DNA of 24,510 nt from Nitrospinae bacterium CG11_big_fil_rev_8_21_14_0_20_56_8 (GCA_002796165.1 PCWF01000221.1:1-24510); one strand, 5' to 3'; shown: positions 8,367 through 16,240, numbered from the stretch's first letter. The notes: generated by a model from the sequence alone, not told the origin. Translations and numbers: made by a program.

Positions 8367-9125
8367 ATGGCAACTCTGTCAAAGGTAAGATGCAGAACGG
8401 AATATTTATGCTGGAGGGCCTTCTTCCTTCGGTTGACCGTAGCTCTTTTGGTTTCCAGCTTGTTCGGGGGTCCGGCATTTGCCGCAAAATTGGCCACTTT
8501 AGACAAAGTCCAGGGTGATGTCCGAGTGTTCCAGGAAACCAAGGAGAAGGGGCGCAAGGGTCTTGACGGAAAGGCGCTGTTCCCCGGGCAGACCATTCGC
8601 ACGCTGGACGACAAGTCGTCCGCCGATATCGTCTTCGCCAATGGGGACCGCGTTCGGGTTATGCCCAATTCCGAAATGACGCTGGCCGCCGCCGATATCG
8701 GGGATGAAAAATCCACCATCGGAATCGACCTTGCCGCCGGAAAAATATTCAACGTCGTAAATAAACTTTCAAAAGGTTCCTCTTATAAGGTGAAAACGGG
8801 GACCGCCATCGCCGGGGTGAAAGGAACCATCTTCTCTGCCGAGGTGGTTCAGAACCGCTCCATCTTCATGGTCAAGGAGGGGACGGTGGAAGCCTATAAT
8901 CCCGGCAAACCGCAAGAGGTGGTCCAGGTGGCGGAATTGAAAAAGACCGAGGTGGCCGGCAACGAGGCTCCCTCCGCACCCGTGGACATGAGTCCCGAAG
9001 AGATCGCCATGTTCGAAGTTCTGGAGGACATTACCGCCAGTATTAAAGACGAGATTCGGGAAGATATTCAGCAACGGATTCGTGAGGAAGCGATCGACCG
9101 GGGCGGGGTACCCGACCGGCCGTAA
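8367..9125 (+). CDS. FecR-domain periplasmic protein
   Basis: A 252-aa exported protein. A long signal peptide (basic n-region, then AFFLRLTVALLVSSLFGG) ends with AFA-A near residue 40. Residues about 44-170 form a FecR-like beta domain: a LDKVQGDVRVFQ start, then FPGQTIRTLDDKSSADIVFANGDRVRVMPNS, then KTGTAIAGVKGTIFSAEV. The last 45 residues are a charged helix (DITASIKDEIREDIQQRIRE). FecR domains occur in transmembrane anti-sigma regulators and in free periplasmic proteins. No membrane anchor or anti-sigma region is present here, so this is the latter kind, and no FecA or FecI partner is nearby. It has its own strong Shine-Dalgarno sequence, is followed by a clear terminator, and is divergent from the CHASE2 cyclase. 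The exact role is unknown. Confidence 0.85.
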   Translation: MATLSKVRCRTEYLCWRAFFLRLTVALLVSSLFGGPAFAAKLATLDKVQGDVRVFQETKEKGRKGLDGKALFPGQTIRTLDDKSSADIVFANGDRVRVMPNSEMTLAAADIGDEKSTIGIDLAAGKIFNVVNKLSKGSSYKVKTGTAIAGVKGTIFSAEVVQNRSIFMVKEGTVEAYNPGKPQEVVQVAELKKTEVAGNEAPSAPVDMSPEEIAMFEVLEDITASIKDEIREDIQQRIREEAIDRGGVPDRP

Positions 9126-9168
9126 AGCCGCTGTTTTCCGGTTAAAATTCAAGCGACGATTCCAATGA

Positions 9169-9203
9169 GGGAGTCCGGATGCCATTCCGGACTCCCTTTT
9201 TTT
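9169..9203 (+). terminator. strong rho-independent terminator after the FecR gene
   Basis: A perfect 11-bp stem (GGGAGTCCGGA / TCCGGACTCCC) with a 6-nt loop is followed directly by seven T residues. It lies 43 bp past the stop codon and isolates the FecR gene from the ligase-like gene downstream. Confidence 0.95.
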
Positions 9204-9398
9204 CGGTTTCTTTTCCCCCGGCTGGAAATGAATTATAATGCCCATTCCGGGGCGGATCGCTCCGGCGGGAGGCGGGACAATCTTTCATCCCGATCCCCCG
9301 TACCCGTCGATCATTTTCCGAACGATCGAATTATCCCTCTTTCGGTGGGAAGCCCCGATTTTCCGCCGGATTCCACAATAGGTTAAATTTAAAAAGGA

Positions 9399-11249
9399 AT
9401 GCGCCGGGTCTTTTTTCTTTTATTCCTTATCGTCCTCACCCTCCTGGGAACCCACCACAAGGGATTTCCCCTAACGCACAACCAGATCGCAACCCTCCTG
9501 AGTTATTTTTGCATCGTTTTTTTCGCCTTGAACCTCGGCGCCTGGAAACGGTGGAAAGACCGGGAAATCCGTTTTTCTCCTCTCCTGACCTGCCTGATAG
9601 TATTTTATCTTTGGTCCGCGCTGGGCTTTTTTTATACCGTTCGGCTCGATTTCAGTTTCGTGATGACGGTTAAATACCTGGGGCTGATCCTTCTGATACT
9701 TTCCCTCAAACTCTTTCTTGTGGATAAAAAACAAGCGGAAGAACTGATCCTGGTTCTTTGGCTCGGTTCTCTGGCCCTGGCTCTGGGCGGAATTTCCCAA
9801 TCCTTCCATGTCTCCTGGTTTCCTTCCAATACCCGATGGGATCCCGAGGTGACTTCCTTGTTTACGAACCCGAATCTGTTCGCCGGTTACCTGCTTTTGA
9901 CCCTTCCACTCCCCTTGGCCGTTTTCTGTTTTACCGGCCGGACCATCCTGAAATGCGCCGGCGCGGCCAGTCTTTCCCTGTATATCTGGGCGCTGGTCCT
10001 GAGCGGATCCAAAGGGGGGATGGTAGCGGGAGCCGTTGAAATTTTTTTGACCGGCTGGATCTTCATTGAAGTCCGTGCGAAGACTTACCGCTTCCGCTTC
10101 CTGCTGGCGGGATCGGCCATTCTGATTGTGTTGATCGCGGGGGCAATCGTCTGGGAGGGAAACCACGGGGTGTCTAACCCGGTGAGATCGTTTCCGGCTC
10201 CGCTTGCGGTCGGGGAGAACCGGGATGGTTCCTTGCCTGCCTTGTCCGAACCAACGTTTTCCATTCCTGCGAACGGGGGAGGATTTTACCCCCAACAGCC
10301 CGGGGGGCTGGCCGGTTTGGGAATACGCTGGATCATCTGGAAGACGGCCTTTGAAATTTTTAAGGATCATTGGCTAACCGGAACGGGGCCCTGGACCTTT
10401 TCCCTTCCCTTCCCCGTTTACAAAGATGCCGTGCTTCAAGGAGGAGAACCTCAATACGTTCTTGAGGAGTTGGGACGGGTCAATCATGCCCACAACCTCT
10501 TTCTTCAAACTGCCGCCGATACCGGCCTGCCGGGAGTGTTACTCCTGTTGGCGATTCTGGCCCTTTTACTGAAGGACGGTTGGAGTTCTCCGGCCAAGGG
10601 ACAATCCGCGGTTTTGAATCTTTTATTCCTGCGGGTGGCGCTGGCGGGTTTTTTGCTTCACAACCTGGTCGAGTGCAACTGGCTGGATTCCAATTTTATC
10701 TTTCTATTCACGCTTTTTGTGGTGCTGGCCGATTTCCTTCATGGGCAGGACGAAGCGGACCGAAAGCCGGGTTTTAAAATACCAGCGGCCGCCCTGCTGG
10801 GAGGGGGCATGGTCCTTGGGATTTTGAGTCTGGGTCTGACAACGGACTTTTATATGTACAAACGGGAGGTGCAAAAGGCAGGAAACCGGAAACAATCCCT
10901 GGCGTCCCTGCGCAACCATGTCCGCCGGGCCGGAGGATTGTGCCCCCGTTGCGACCTTCCGTTTCTGGACCGGGCGGCCTTAGCCCTTTGGGATTACGGG
11001 AAATCGGGCGACAAGCGGTTTCTGGAGAAGGCGGAGCGCGAAATCAGCGCCGCCGAGGCGTTAGGGCAGGGCAGTTACAATCCGGATCTGCTCATGGTCC
11101 TGGGAAATCTCCGGCAAGTCCAGGGACGGATCAACGAAGCGGAAACTCATTACAACGAAGCGGCCCGGTACCCCTGGATAAAAGTACGGGCGGAAGAAGC
11201 TCTGGTGAAAATGCGGGAAGAAGACAAAATAAAACCGGGAACCCCGTAA
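9399..11249 (+). CDS. O-antigen ligase/polymerase-like (Wzy/WaaL) membrane protein with TPR-like tail
   Basis: A 616-aa polytopic inner-membrane protein with about ten or more hydrophobic helices to residue 480. Family motifs are TNPNLFAGYL (156-165), LSGSKGG (201-207), RWIIWKTAFEIFKDHWLTGTGP (from about 310) and the large periplasmic-loop HAHNLFLQTAADTGLPG (363-379), whose histidine and neighbours are typical of the O-antigen ligase/polymerase superfamily. Such enzymes polymerise or transfer undecaprenyl-linked glycans, or glycosylate proteins. The C-terminal 120 residues are soluble and TPR-like, and include an unusual LCPRC pair at about 514-518. The start is fixed by an in-frame stop at 9390. 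AAGGA abuts the ATG with no spacer, so initiation may be weak. A TATAAT hexamer lies at 9234-9239. No other glycan genes are nearby except the YfhO-like gene. Confidence 0.85.
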   Translation: MRRVFFLLFLIVLTLLGTHHKGFPLTHNQIATLLSYFCIVFFALNLGAWKRWKDREIRFSPLLTCLIVFYLWSALGFFYTVRLDFSFVMTVKYLGLILLILSLKLFLVDKKQAEELILVLWLGSLALALGGISQSFHVSWFPSNTRWDPEVTSLFTNPNLFAGYLLLTLPLPLAVFCFTGRTILKCAGAASLSLYIWALVLSGSKGGMVAGAVEIFLTGWIFIEVRAKTYRFRFLLAGSAILIVLIAGAIVWEGNHGVSNPVRSFPAPLAVGENRDGSLPALSEPTFSIPANGGGFYPQQPGGLAGLGIRWIIWKTAFEIFKDHWLTGTGPWTFSLPFPVYKDAVLQGGEPQYVLEELGRVNHAHNLFLQTAADTGLPGVLLLLAILALLLKDGWSSPAKGQSAVLNLLFLRVALAGFLLHNLVECNWLDSNFIFLFTLFVVLADFLHGQDEADRKPGFKIPAAALLGGGMVLGILSLGLTTDFYMYKREVQKAGNRKQSLASLRNHVRRAGGLCPRCDLPFLDRAALALWDYGKSGDKRFLEKAEREISAAEALGQGSYNPDLLMVLGNLRQVQGRINEAETHYNEAARYPWIKVRAEEALVKMREEDKIKPGTP

Positions 11250-11266
11250 AGGGGTTCCCGGTCTTT
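11234..11266. terminator. bidirectional terminator between convergent units
   Basis: A 12-bp stem (ACCGGGAACCCC / GGGGTTCCCGGT) with a GTAAA loop overlaps the ligase-like gene's stop codon. On the plus strand it is followed by TCTTT. On the minus strand it is followed by TTTTATTTTG, a better T-tract, so it can end transcription from both sides. Confidence 0.88.
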
Positions 11267-11290
11267 AGGGTAGGGTAGAACCAAAACAAT

Positions 11291-11306
11291 CAGGTATCAC
11301 TACCTG
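11291..11306 (-). terminator. short hairpin after the small secreted-protein gene
   Basis: The inverted repeat CAGGTA-TCAC-TACCTG lies 24 bp beyond the stop of the 107-aa gene. On the minus strand it is followed by ATTGTTTT, so it may act as a weak first terminator before the strong one at 11234-11266. Confidence 0.45.
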
Positions 11307-11329
11307 CTCTACAAGCTAACTTTAAACGA

Positions 11330-11653
11330 TCACTGTGTGGTTCCCGAAGCGTCGTCGGTGGCCGTACCGGCGGCGATGGCGGGCAACTGCTCGTCTTCGA
11401 CTTTAATCTGCTGGGTGTTCTCGGTAATGGTCTGGTTGATTTCGGCGGAAACCTCCGCGTTGATCTCGCCCATGATCTCGCCCATAATGTCCAGAGCGTC
11501 GAGAGTATCCTGGGAAAAGTCCAGAGCGTCGACGGTTTCCTTGGACAAGTTCTGTGCCTCGGATACATCCATGTTATTCAGGGCGAATCCGAAAGCCACA
11601 ACCAAAACCCCCATCAGGATTTTCTTTATAAGGCTCTGTTTTTTGCGGCTCAC
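11330..11653 (-). CDS. small secreted acidic helical protein, unknown function
   Basis: A 107-aa protein not matched to any family I recognise. It starts at GTG with a good Shine-Dalgarno sequence (AAGGAG about 8 bases upstream). The N-terminus is a Sec signal peptide (MSRKKQSLIKKILMGVLVVA, then a probable cut after SEA near residue 33). The mature part is strongly acidic, and residues 37-75 look like an amphipathic helix with internal repetition: VDALDFSQDTLDALDIMGE, then IMGEINAEVSAEINQ. The tail is rich in Thr, Ala and Gln. It follows the beta-barrel gene by 80 bp on the same strand with no terminator between, so they are probably co-transcribed. It could be a periplasmic partner, matrix or structural peptide. 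That it is a real gene is likely, but its function is open. Confidence 0.75.
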   Translation of the reverse strand: MSRKKQSLIKKILMGVLVVAFGFALNNMDVSEAQNLSKETVDALDFSQDTLDALDIMGEIMGEINAEVSAEINQTITENTQQIKVEDEQLPAIAAGTATDDASGTTQ

Positions 11654-11733
11654 TCTTCTTCTCCTTAACTAAACAAATCTGATTTCGATTGTTTAAACGA
11701 TTTTGAATTCAGCTTTTCCAGGGAAGCATCCCG

Positions 11734-12723
11734 TCAGAAGCTGGCGTCGAACCCTACTTCGAAGTGGTTGTTGTCAAAATTACGAACGCTCGACATGGAA
11801 ATGGAGCGGTAGTATTCGTACTTTGCGTGAACCACCAGGTTTTGGAGGTATCCCCACTTGGAGATCAGCTCCTTGTCGATCGAACCGGAATACCTCTGCT
11901 CCCAATCCGACCGCTTTCGGGCTCCACCTGCTTCAATGAGGCGGCTGTTATAGTCGGAAACCGCAAAACTGGCATCCGCGCTAAAATTGATTCCCCATAC
12001 CAGAGGCGTTTTAAAACCGGCTTTGCCAACGTGCTTGTTCTTGTCGAAGATGTTGTTGGTCTCGGCATCTTCGTTGACCCACTTGTAGCCGATGTTGATG
12101 CGTCTCTTGAAGTTGGAAAAGAAATAGTACTGATCGAGAGAGAAGCCGCTACTGTTGATGTCGCGGAGGTCCGTGGTCCAGTTGTTGATGTACATGTAAG
12201 TGTACGCCAAACGAGTCAGACCGAAGGTCTTGTTCATGTAGTTGAACGCGGGGCTGATGTAGTGGATTCCGCTGAAATCCTGGCCCGACACGTTGTTGTA
12301 AATGTACTTGTAATCCAAGGTGATGTTTACGAGCGGATTCAGCTTGAAGGTCGACCCGGCACCGAAGATCTGCGTGGTGAGATCCAGATTACTGTTGTTC
12401 TTGTATAGGGTCTGCCGCACATCGTAGTCGAACTTGAGTTGCAGTTTGTTCGAGTAATTGTGCTTGTAAAACAGGTTTGCGTTCCATTGAATGCCGGTGT
12501 CATCCGCTTCCTTGTTCGCCAAGGCCCCGGGAACGGGCGCGCGGCTGGGAAGACCGATGAGGTTGTCATCTCTCAAAACGGTGGCGCCTACATTCAGCCC
12601 CCAGTTCTTCCCACCCATGGAACCGCCCTGTGCGCTCGCCACAGCGGGAACCATCAGGAATGGGAGCATGAGGATGGTCAGCCCCATGATCCAGCGAAAC
12701 GAATTTTTTGAATTTGTTTTCAT
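11734..12723 (-). CDS. outer-membrane beta-barrel protein
   Basis: A 329-aa protein. A Sec signal peptide ends ASA-Q near residue 31. The mature chain has alternating polar/hydrophobic strands rich in Tyr, Asn, Phe and Trp, for example KLQLKFDYDVRQTLY, VNITLDYKYIYNN, RINIGYKWV and VVHAKYEYYRSI. It closes with a strand ending in phenylalanine (HFEVGFDASF), the classic BAM recognition signal. About a dozen or more strands are plausible, suggesting a pore or surface-exposed barrel, but I cannot assign it to a named porin family. Codon use is less GC-rich than the neighbouring housekeeping genes. It has a well-defined promoter at 12818-12846, an 88-nt leader with tandem repeats, and AGGG six bases before the ATG as the likely ribosome site. 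The small secreted protein gene follows. Confidence 0.82.
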   Translation of the reverse strand: MKTNSKNSFRWIMGLTILMLPFLMVPAVASAQGGSMGGKNWGLNVGATVLRDDNLIGLPSRAPVPGALANKEADDTGIQWNANLFYKHNYSNKLQLKFDYDVRQTLYKNNSNLDLTTQIFGAGSTFKLNPLVNITLDYKYIYNNVSGQDFSGIHYISPAFNYMNKTFGLTRLAYTYMYINNWTTDLRDINSSGFSLDQYYFFSNFKRRINIGYKWVNEDAETNNIFDKNKHVGKAGFKTPLVWGINFSADASFAVSDYNSRLIEAGGARKRSDWEQRYSGSIDKELISKWGYLQNLVVHAKYEYYRSISMSSVRNFDNNHFEVGFDASF

Positions 12724-12761
12724 GTTCTACCCTGGCTACCTTAGATTGTTAATGAATTTGC

Positions 12762-12781
12762 TCTACCCCTGTCTACCCCTG
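12762..12781. repeat. 10-bp tandem repeat in the outer-membrane protein leader
   Basis: TCTACCCCTG occurs twice head-to-tail. A 9-bp near-copy (TCTACCCTG) lies at 12726-12734, directly before the start codon. On the coding (minus) strand the units read CAGGGGTAGA, so each carries an AGGGG that resembles the gene's own Shine-Dalgarno sequence. Confidence 0.8.
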
Positions 12782-12817
12782 ATAGAATATTGATTTGAAA
12801 CGATAAAAAGTGGGGAA

Positions 12818-12846
12818 AGTATACTCGATCCATTGCCCCGAGTCAA
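12818..12846 (-). promoter_or_regulatory. sigma70-type promoter of the outer-membrane protein gene
   Basis: On the minus strand, TTGACT (-35, 12841-12846) and TATACT (-10, 12818-12823) are separated by exactly 17 bp, each one mismatch from consensus. The transcript would start near 12811, giving a leader of about 88 nt. The -35 hexamer directly abuts a nine-base G run on its upstream side. Confidence 0.82.
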
Positions 12847-12880
12847 CCCCCCCCCAAGAACCAAAAAAAAGGGGGGGGGG
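12847..12880. repeat. C9 / A8 / G10 homopolymer inverted repeat next to a promoter
   Basis: On the plus strand nine C residues (12847-12855) are followed by a short spacer, eight A residues (12863-12870) and ten G residues (12871-12880). The C and G runs can pair as a long hairpin. Homopolymers of this length are prone to slippage, and this one touches the -35 box of the outer-membrane protein promoter. Confidence 0.85.
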
Positions 12881-12889
12881 ACAATCCCC
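12863..12889 (-). terminator. possible terminator for the 42-codon ORF
   Basis: On the minus strand GGGGA-TTG-TCCCC forms a short stem, continued by a C run and then eight T residues. It follows the 42-codon ORF by about 20 bp. It competes with the larger C10/G9 pairing, so its activity is uncertain. Confidence 0.4.
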
Positions 12890-12909
12890 AACCTGCTATT
12901 TAATAACGC

Positions 12910-13038
12910 TTATTGTCTGTGAAAAAGTGTGATCCTTTTTAACACAGTTGTCTGAATTGTCAATGAAAAATTTGCTTGTACACCAACTCGCCGTTGAGGG
13001 TGCGAACCGATTTCTGCTTTACTTACCGCATCGGCCAT
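12910..13038 (-). CDS. small ORF (42 aa), unknown function
   Basis: The ORF starts at ATG 13038 with a near-ideal Shine-Dalgarno sequence (GGAGG, seven-base spacer) and encodes 42 residues beginning MADAVSKAEIGSHPQRRVG and ending TVLKRITLFHRQ. The product is basic with no signal peptide or clear membrane segment. Candidate promoter hexamers on the same strand are TTGATT (13092-13097) and the weak TACATA (13069-13074), 17 bp apart. A T-tailed hairpin follows. An overlapping frame from mid-ORF reads KSVRTLNGELVYKQIFH before a stop, which looks equally protein-like. The locus could therefore be a frameshifted remnant or a leader peptide rather than a functional gene. I do not recognise it. Confidence 0.35.
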   Translation of the reverse strand: MADAVSKAEIGSHPQRRVGVQANFSLTIQTTVLKRITLFHRQ

Positions 13039-13272
13039 CGTCCAACCTCCGGTTTTCAGAGTCCTGAATATGTATCACATTAGTTTAAATAAATCAAATA
13101 AATAATCGCGGTCTTTTCCGATTTCCGATGGCACCGCGGGAATTTTTCAAAATTCCTTCCTCGCTCGATCGGGAATTGTATTAGAATGCGGATTTGACCT
13201 CGACATAAAATTTACAGCGGTTTTCCGTTTATACCCGCTGGCCTGCTGTTTTGGATTGGAGTGAAACGCATC
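13039..13272. other. AT-rich non-coding stretch before rimO
   Basis: Together with the segment from 12724 this is a 540-bp region with no long gene. This part holds the ribosome site and weak promoter of the minus-strand small ORF. It also holds an inverted repeat CGCGGT/ACCGCG (13107-13138), a TAGAAT hexamer (13182-13187) without a good -35 that might serve rimO, and a CAGCGG/CCGCTG inverted repeat (13215-13240). None is strong. Confidence 0.4.
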
Positions 13273-14649
13273 ATGAAAAAAATCGGGGTGGTCAGTCTGG
13301 GGTGCCCCAAAAACACCGTCGACACGGAATTGCTGTTGGGCGACCTGCTCGCGGGCGGGTACGAGTTCACTCCCGCACCGGAAGAGGCCGAGGTATTGAT
13401 CGTCAACACCTGCGGCTTCATCGAATCGGCCAAGCGCGAATCGATAAATGCCATTTTGGACATGGCTAAAATGAAGACGGACGGCAAGTGCCAAAAACTC
13501 ATCGTCACCGGCTGTCTGTCAGAGAGATACAGCGAAGAACTGCTCACCGAGATCGGGGAGATCGATCACCTTCTTGGAGTCAACCAGTACCCCCGGCTTC
13601 GCGAAATCCTGAACGAGCCCGAACCGGCATTGACCTCCGTTGAAGCCCGAAACCATGTGAATGAACCGGCGGCTTATTTTGAATCGCACACCGGCCGGGT
13701 TCTCACCACTCCCTTTTACACTTCCTATATCAAAATCGGGGAGGGGTGTTCCAACCAGTGCGCCTTCTGCATCATCCCGAAAATGCGCGGACGGTTTCGA
13801 AGCCGGACTCCCGAATCCATTCTCGAAGAGGTCCGCGTTTTTGCCGACCGCGGGGTCAAGGAATTCAACCTGGTCTCCCAGGACACCACCATGTACGGGC
13901 TGGATCTGCGCATGAAAGACGGCCTGGTGGACCTGCTGAGGCAGATGGTGACCCTTGCGGGAGTGCATTGGATCCGCCTGTTCTATTGTTATCCCACCTT
14001 CATTCGTGCCAGCCTGATGGAGTTCATGGCGGATGAGCCCAAAGTCTGCAAGTATATCGATGTGCCGCTCCAGCACATTCACGACGAGATGTTGACGCGC
14101 ATGAAACGGCAGGAGCGGGAAACGGGCGTACGCGCCATGCTCGAGGCCCTGCGCAGAAAAGTTCCCGGCATCGCCCTGCGCACCACGTTCATCACCGGGT
14201 TCCCGGGCGAAACCGATGCGCATTTCCAGCACCTGGCCGGGTTTCTCCGCGAGGCGGAGTTCGATCACGTGGGGGTCTTTCCCTATTCCGACGAAGAGGG
14301 CACCACGGCGTTCCATCTTTCCGGGAAGGTTCCGGCCCGCGTGGCCCGCGAGCGGCGCGATGAATTGATGTCGATCCAGAGAGACATCGCCGCCCGGAAA
14401 AACCGGGCACGGATCGGGCAGGTTCATCCCGTGCTGGTGGAAGGAGCCGATCCCGCCGAACCCTACCTGGTCACCGGCCGCCTGCCCATCCAGGGACCCG
14501 AAATCGACGGGCAGGTCCTCATCGAAAACAGCGCGGTGGAACCGGGCGATCTGGTCCCCATGAAAATCACCGGCGCGTCCGGTTACGATCTGGTCGCGAC
14601 CGCCCTGACCGGCCAACGAAACCGGAGGGTGGGCGCCGCATCGGCTTAA
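13273..14649 (+). CDS. rimO: ribosomal protein S12 methylthiotransferase RimO
   Basis: A radical-SAM enzyme that adds a methylthio group to an aspartate of ribosomal protein S12. Its 458 aa contain an N-terminal UPF0004 domain with the three auxiliary-cluster cysteines C11 (SLGCPKN), C47 (VNTCGF) and C81 (TGCL). The radical-SAM CxxxCxxC is at C159, C163 and C166 (GEGCSNQCAFC). The C-terminus is a TRAM domain (from about 380, with VTGRLPIQGPEIDGQVLI). SLGCPKN with KMRGRFRSR after the cluster distinguishes RimO from MiaB. The ATG at 13273 starts the protein in the usual RimO manner, with GGAG 12 bases upstream. A GTG at 13261 would add four residues but has no spacing for a ribosome site. The gene stands alone; the next gene is 392 bp away. 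Confidence 0.95.
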   Translation: MKKIGVVSLGCPKNTVDTELLLGDLLAGGYEFTPAPEEAEVLIVNTCGFIESAKRESINAILDMAKMKTDGKCQKLIVTGCLSERYSEELLTEIGEIDHLLGVNQYPRLREILNEPEPALTSVEARNHVNEPAAYFESHTGRVLTTPFYTSYIKIGEGCSNQCAFCIIPKMRGRFRSRTPESILEEVRVFADRGVKEFNLVSQDTTMYGLDLRMKDGLVDLLRQMVTLAGVHWIRLFYCYPTFIRASLMEFMADEPKVCKYIDVPLQHIHDEMLTRMKRQERETGVRAMLEALRRKVPGIALRTTFITGFPGETDAHFQHLAGFLREAEFDHVGVFPYSDEEGTTAFHLSGKVPARVARERRDELMSIQRDIAARKNRARIGQVHPVLVEGADPAEPYLVTGRLPIQGPEIDGQVLIENSAVEPGDLVPMKITGASGYDLVATALTGQRNRRVGAASA

Positions 14650-14695
14650 CGCCCCCCCGACCCTACGGAACCCGATCGCCGTTTCCCTTTACCAA

Positions 14696-14815
14696 GAGAC
14701 CTTTGCATAAGTCGGAGAAAGGCACCGAAAGTGTCGTGCTGAGCCCGTCGAAGCACAGCCGGAGATCGCCCTTCGACAAGCTCAGGGCGACATATTTGAG
14801 TTACGCAAAGCTCTC
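14696..14815. mobile_element. MITE-like element with terminal inverted repeats
   Basis: A 120-bp non-coding element is bounded by imperfect 18-bp terminal inverted repeats (left GAGACCTTTGCATAAGTC, right GAGTTACGCAAAGCTCTC; 15 of 18 positions complementary). Inside is a second inverted repeat, 14731-14753 with 14769-14792, whose right arm begins CCCTTCGACAAGCTCAGGG. A nearly identical 24-bp motif recurs at the window end. CTTTAC occurs at 14687 and again at 14816, a possible but unproven target duplication. No ORF is present, so movement would need a transposase in trans. Confidence 0.65.
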
Positions 14816-14887
14816 CTTTACAAAAGAACCCGGCAACCTGTATTCTATACCTCTCCATGACTCGGAATGACAACGAATGATCGGTTC

Positions 14888-14952
14888 TTGGCGCACTTCT
14901 CGTCTTCGCGTTGAAGGGTTGTTGACCGTAAAGACGCCAAGGACGCGAAGGA
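14888..14952. repeat. palindromic dispersed-repeat-like sequence
   Basis: An imperfect inverted repeat pairs CTTGGCG (14888-14894) with CGCCAAG (14935-14941), with further GTCTTCGCGT-like and ACGCGAAG-like motifs. Sequences of this type (paired AAGACGCCAAGGACGCGAAG motifs) recur between genes in many environmental bacterial genomes. It is followed by a C-rich segment (14963-15000, CCCCTCACCCCAACCCTCTC) of another common dispersed type. With the adjacent MITE these account for the 392-bp rimO-pfk gap. The only gene-related signal is the GAGGAG ribosome site at 15031-15036. Confidence 0.55.
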
Positions 14953-15041
14953 GGGGGACAAAACCCCCCTCACCCCAACCCTCTCCCGGCGGCAGAGGTG
15001 GGTTGTGTTGAAATAATGAAACCAGCGGGGGAGGAGACATC

Positions 15042-16136
<1,095 letters not shown>

Positions 16137-16240
16137 GCGAAAACGATAAACCCAAAGGTACCGGTCGCCGGAGAGGTCCCCCTTTATCTTGATAAGACAG
16201 GAAACCCGCGAGCGGGCCAATCCCCGAAACATGAATTTTA

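Noticed and set aside
13519..14616. 365-codon open frame antisense to rimO
   Set aside because: It is a shadow of RimO with no domain and no ribosome site.
14731..14792. Inner palindrome near rimO as a CRISPR or rho-independent terminator
   Set aside because: There is only one inverted pair, with no regular spacers and no T-tract. It is better explained as part of a MITE-like element.
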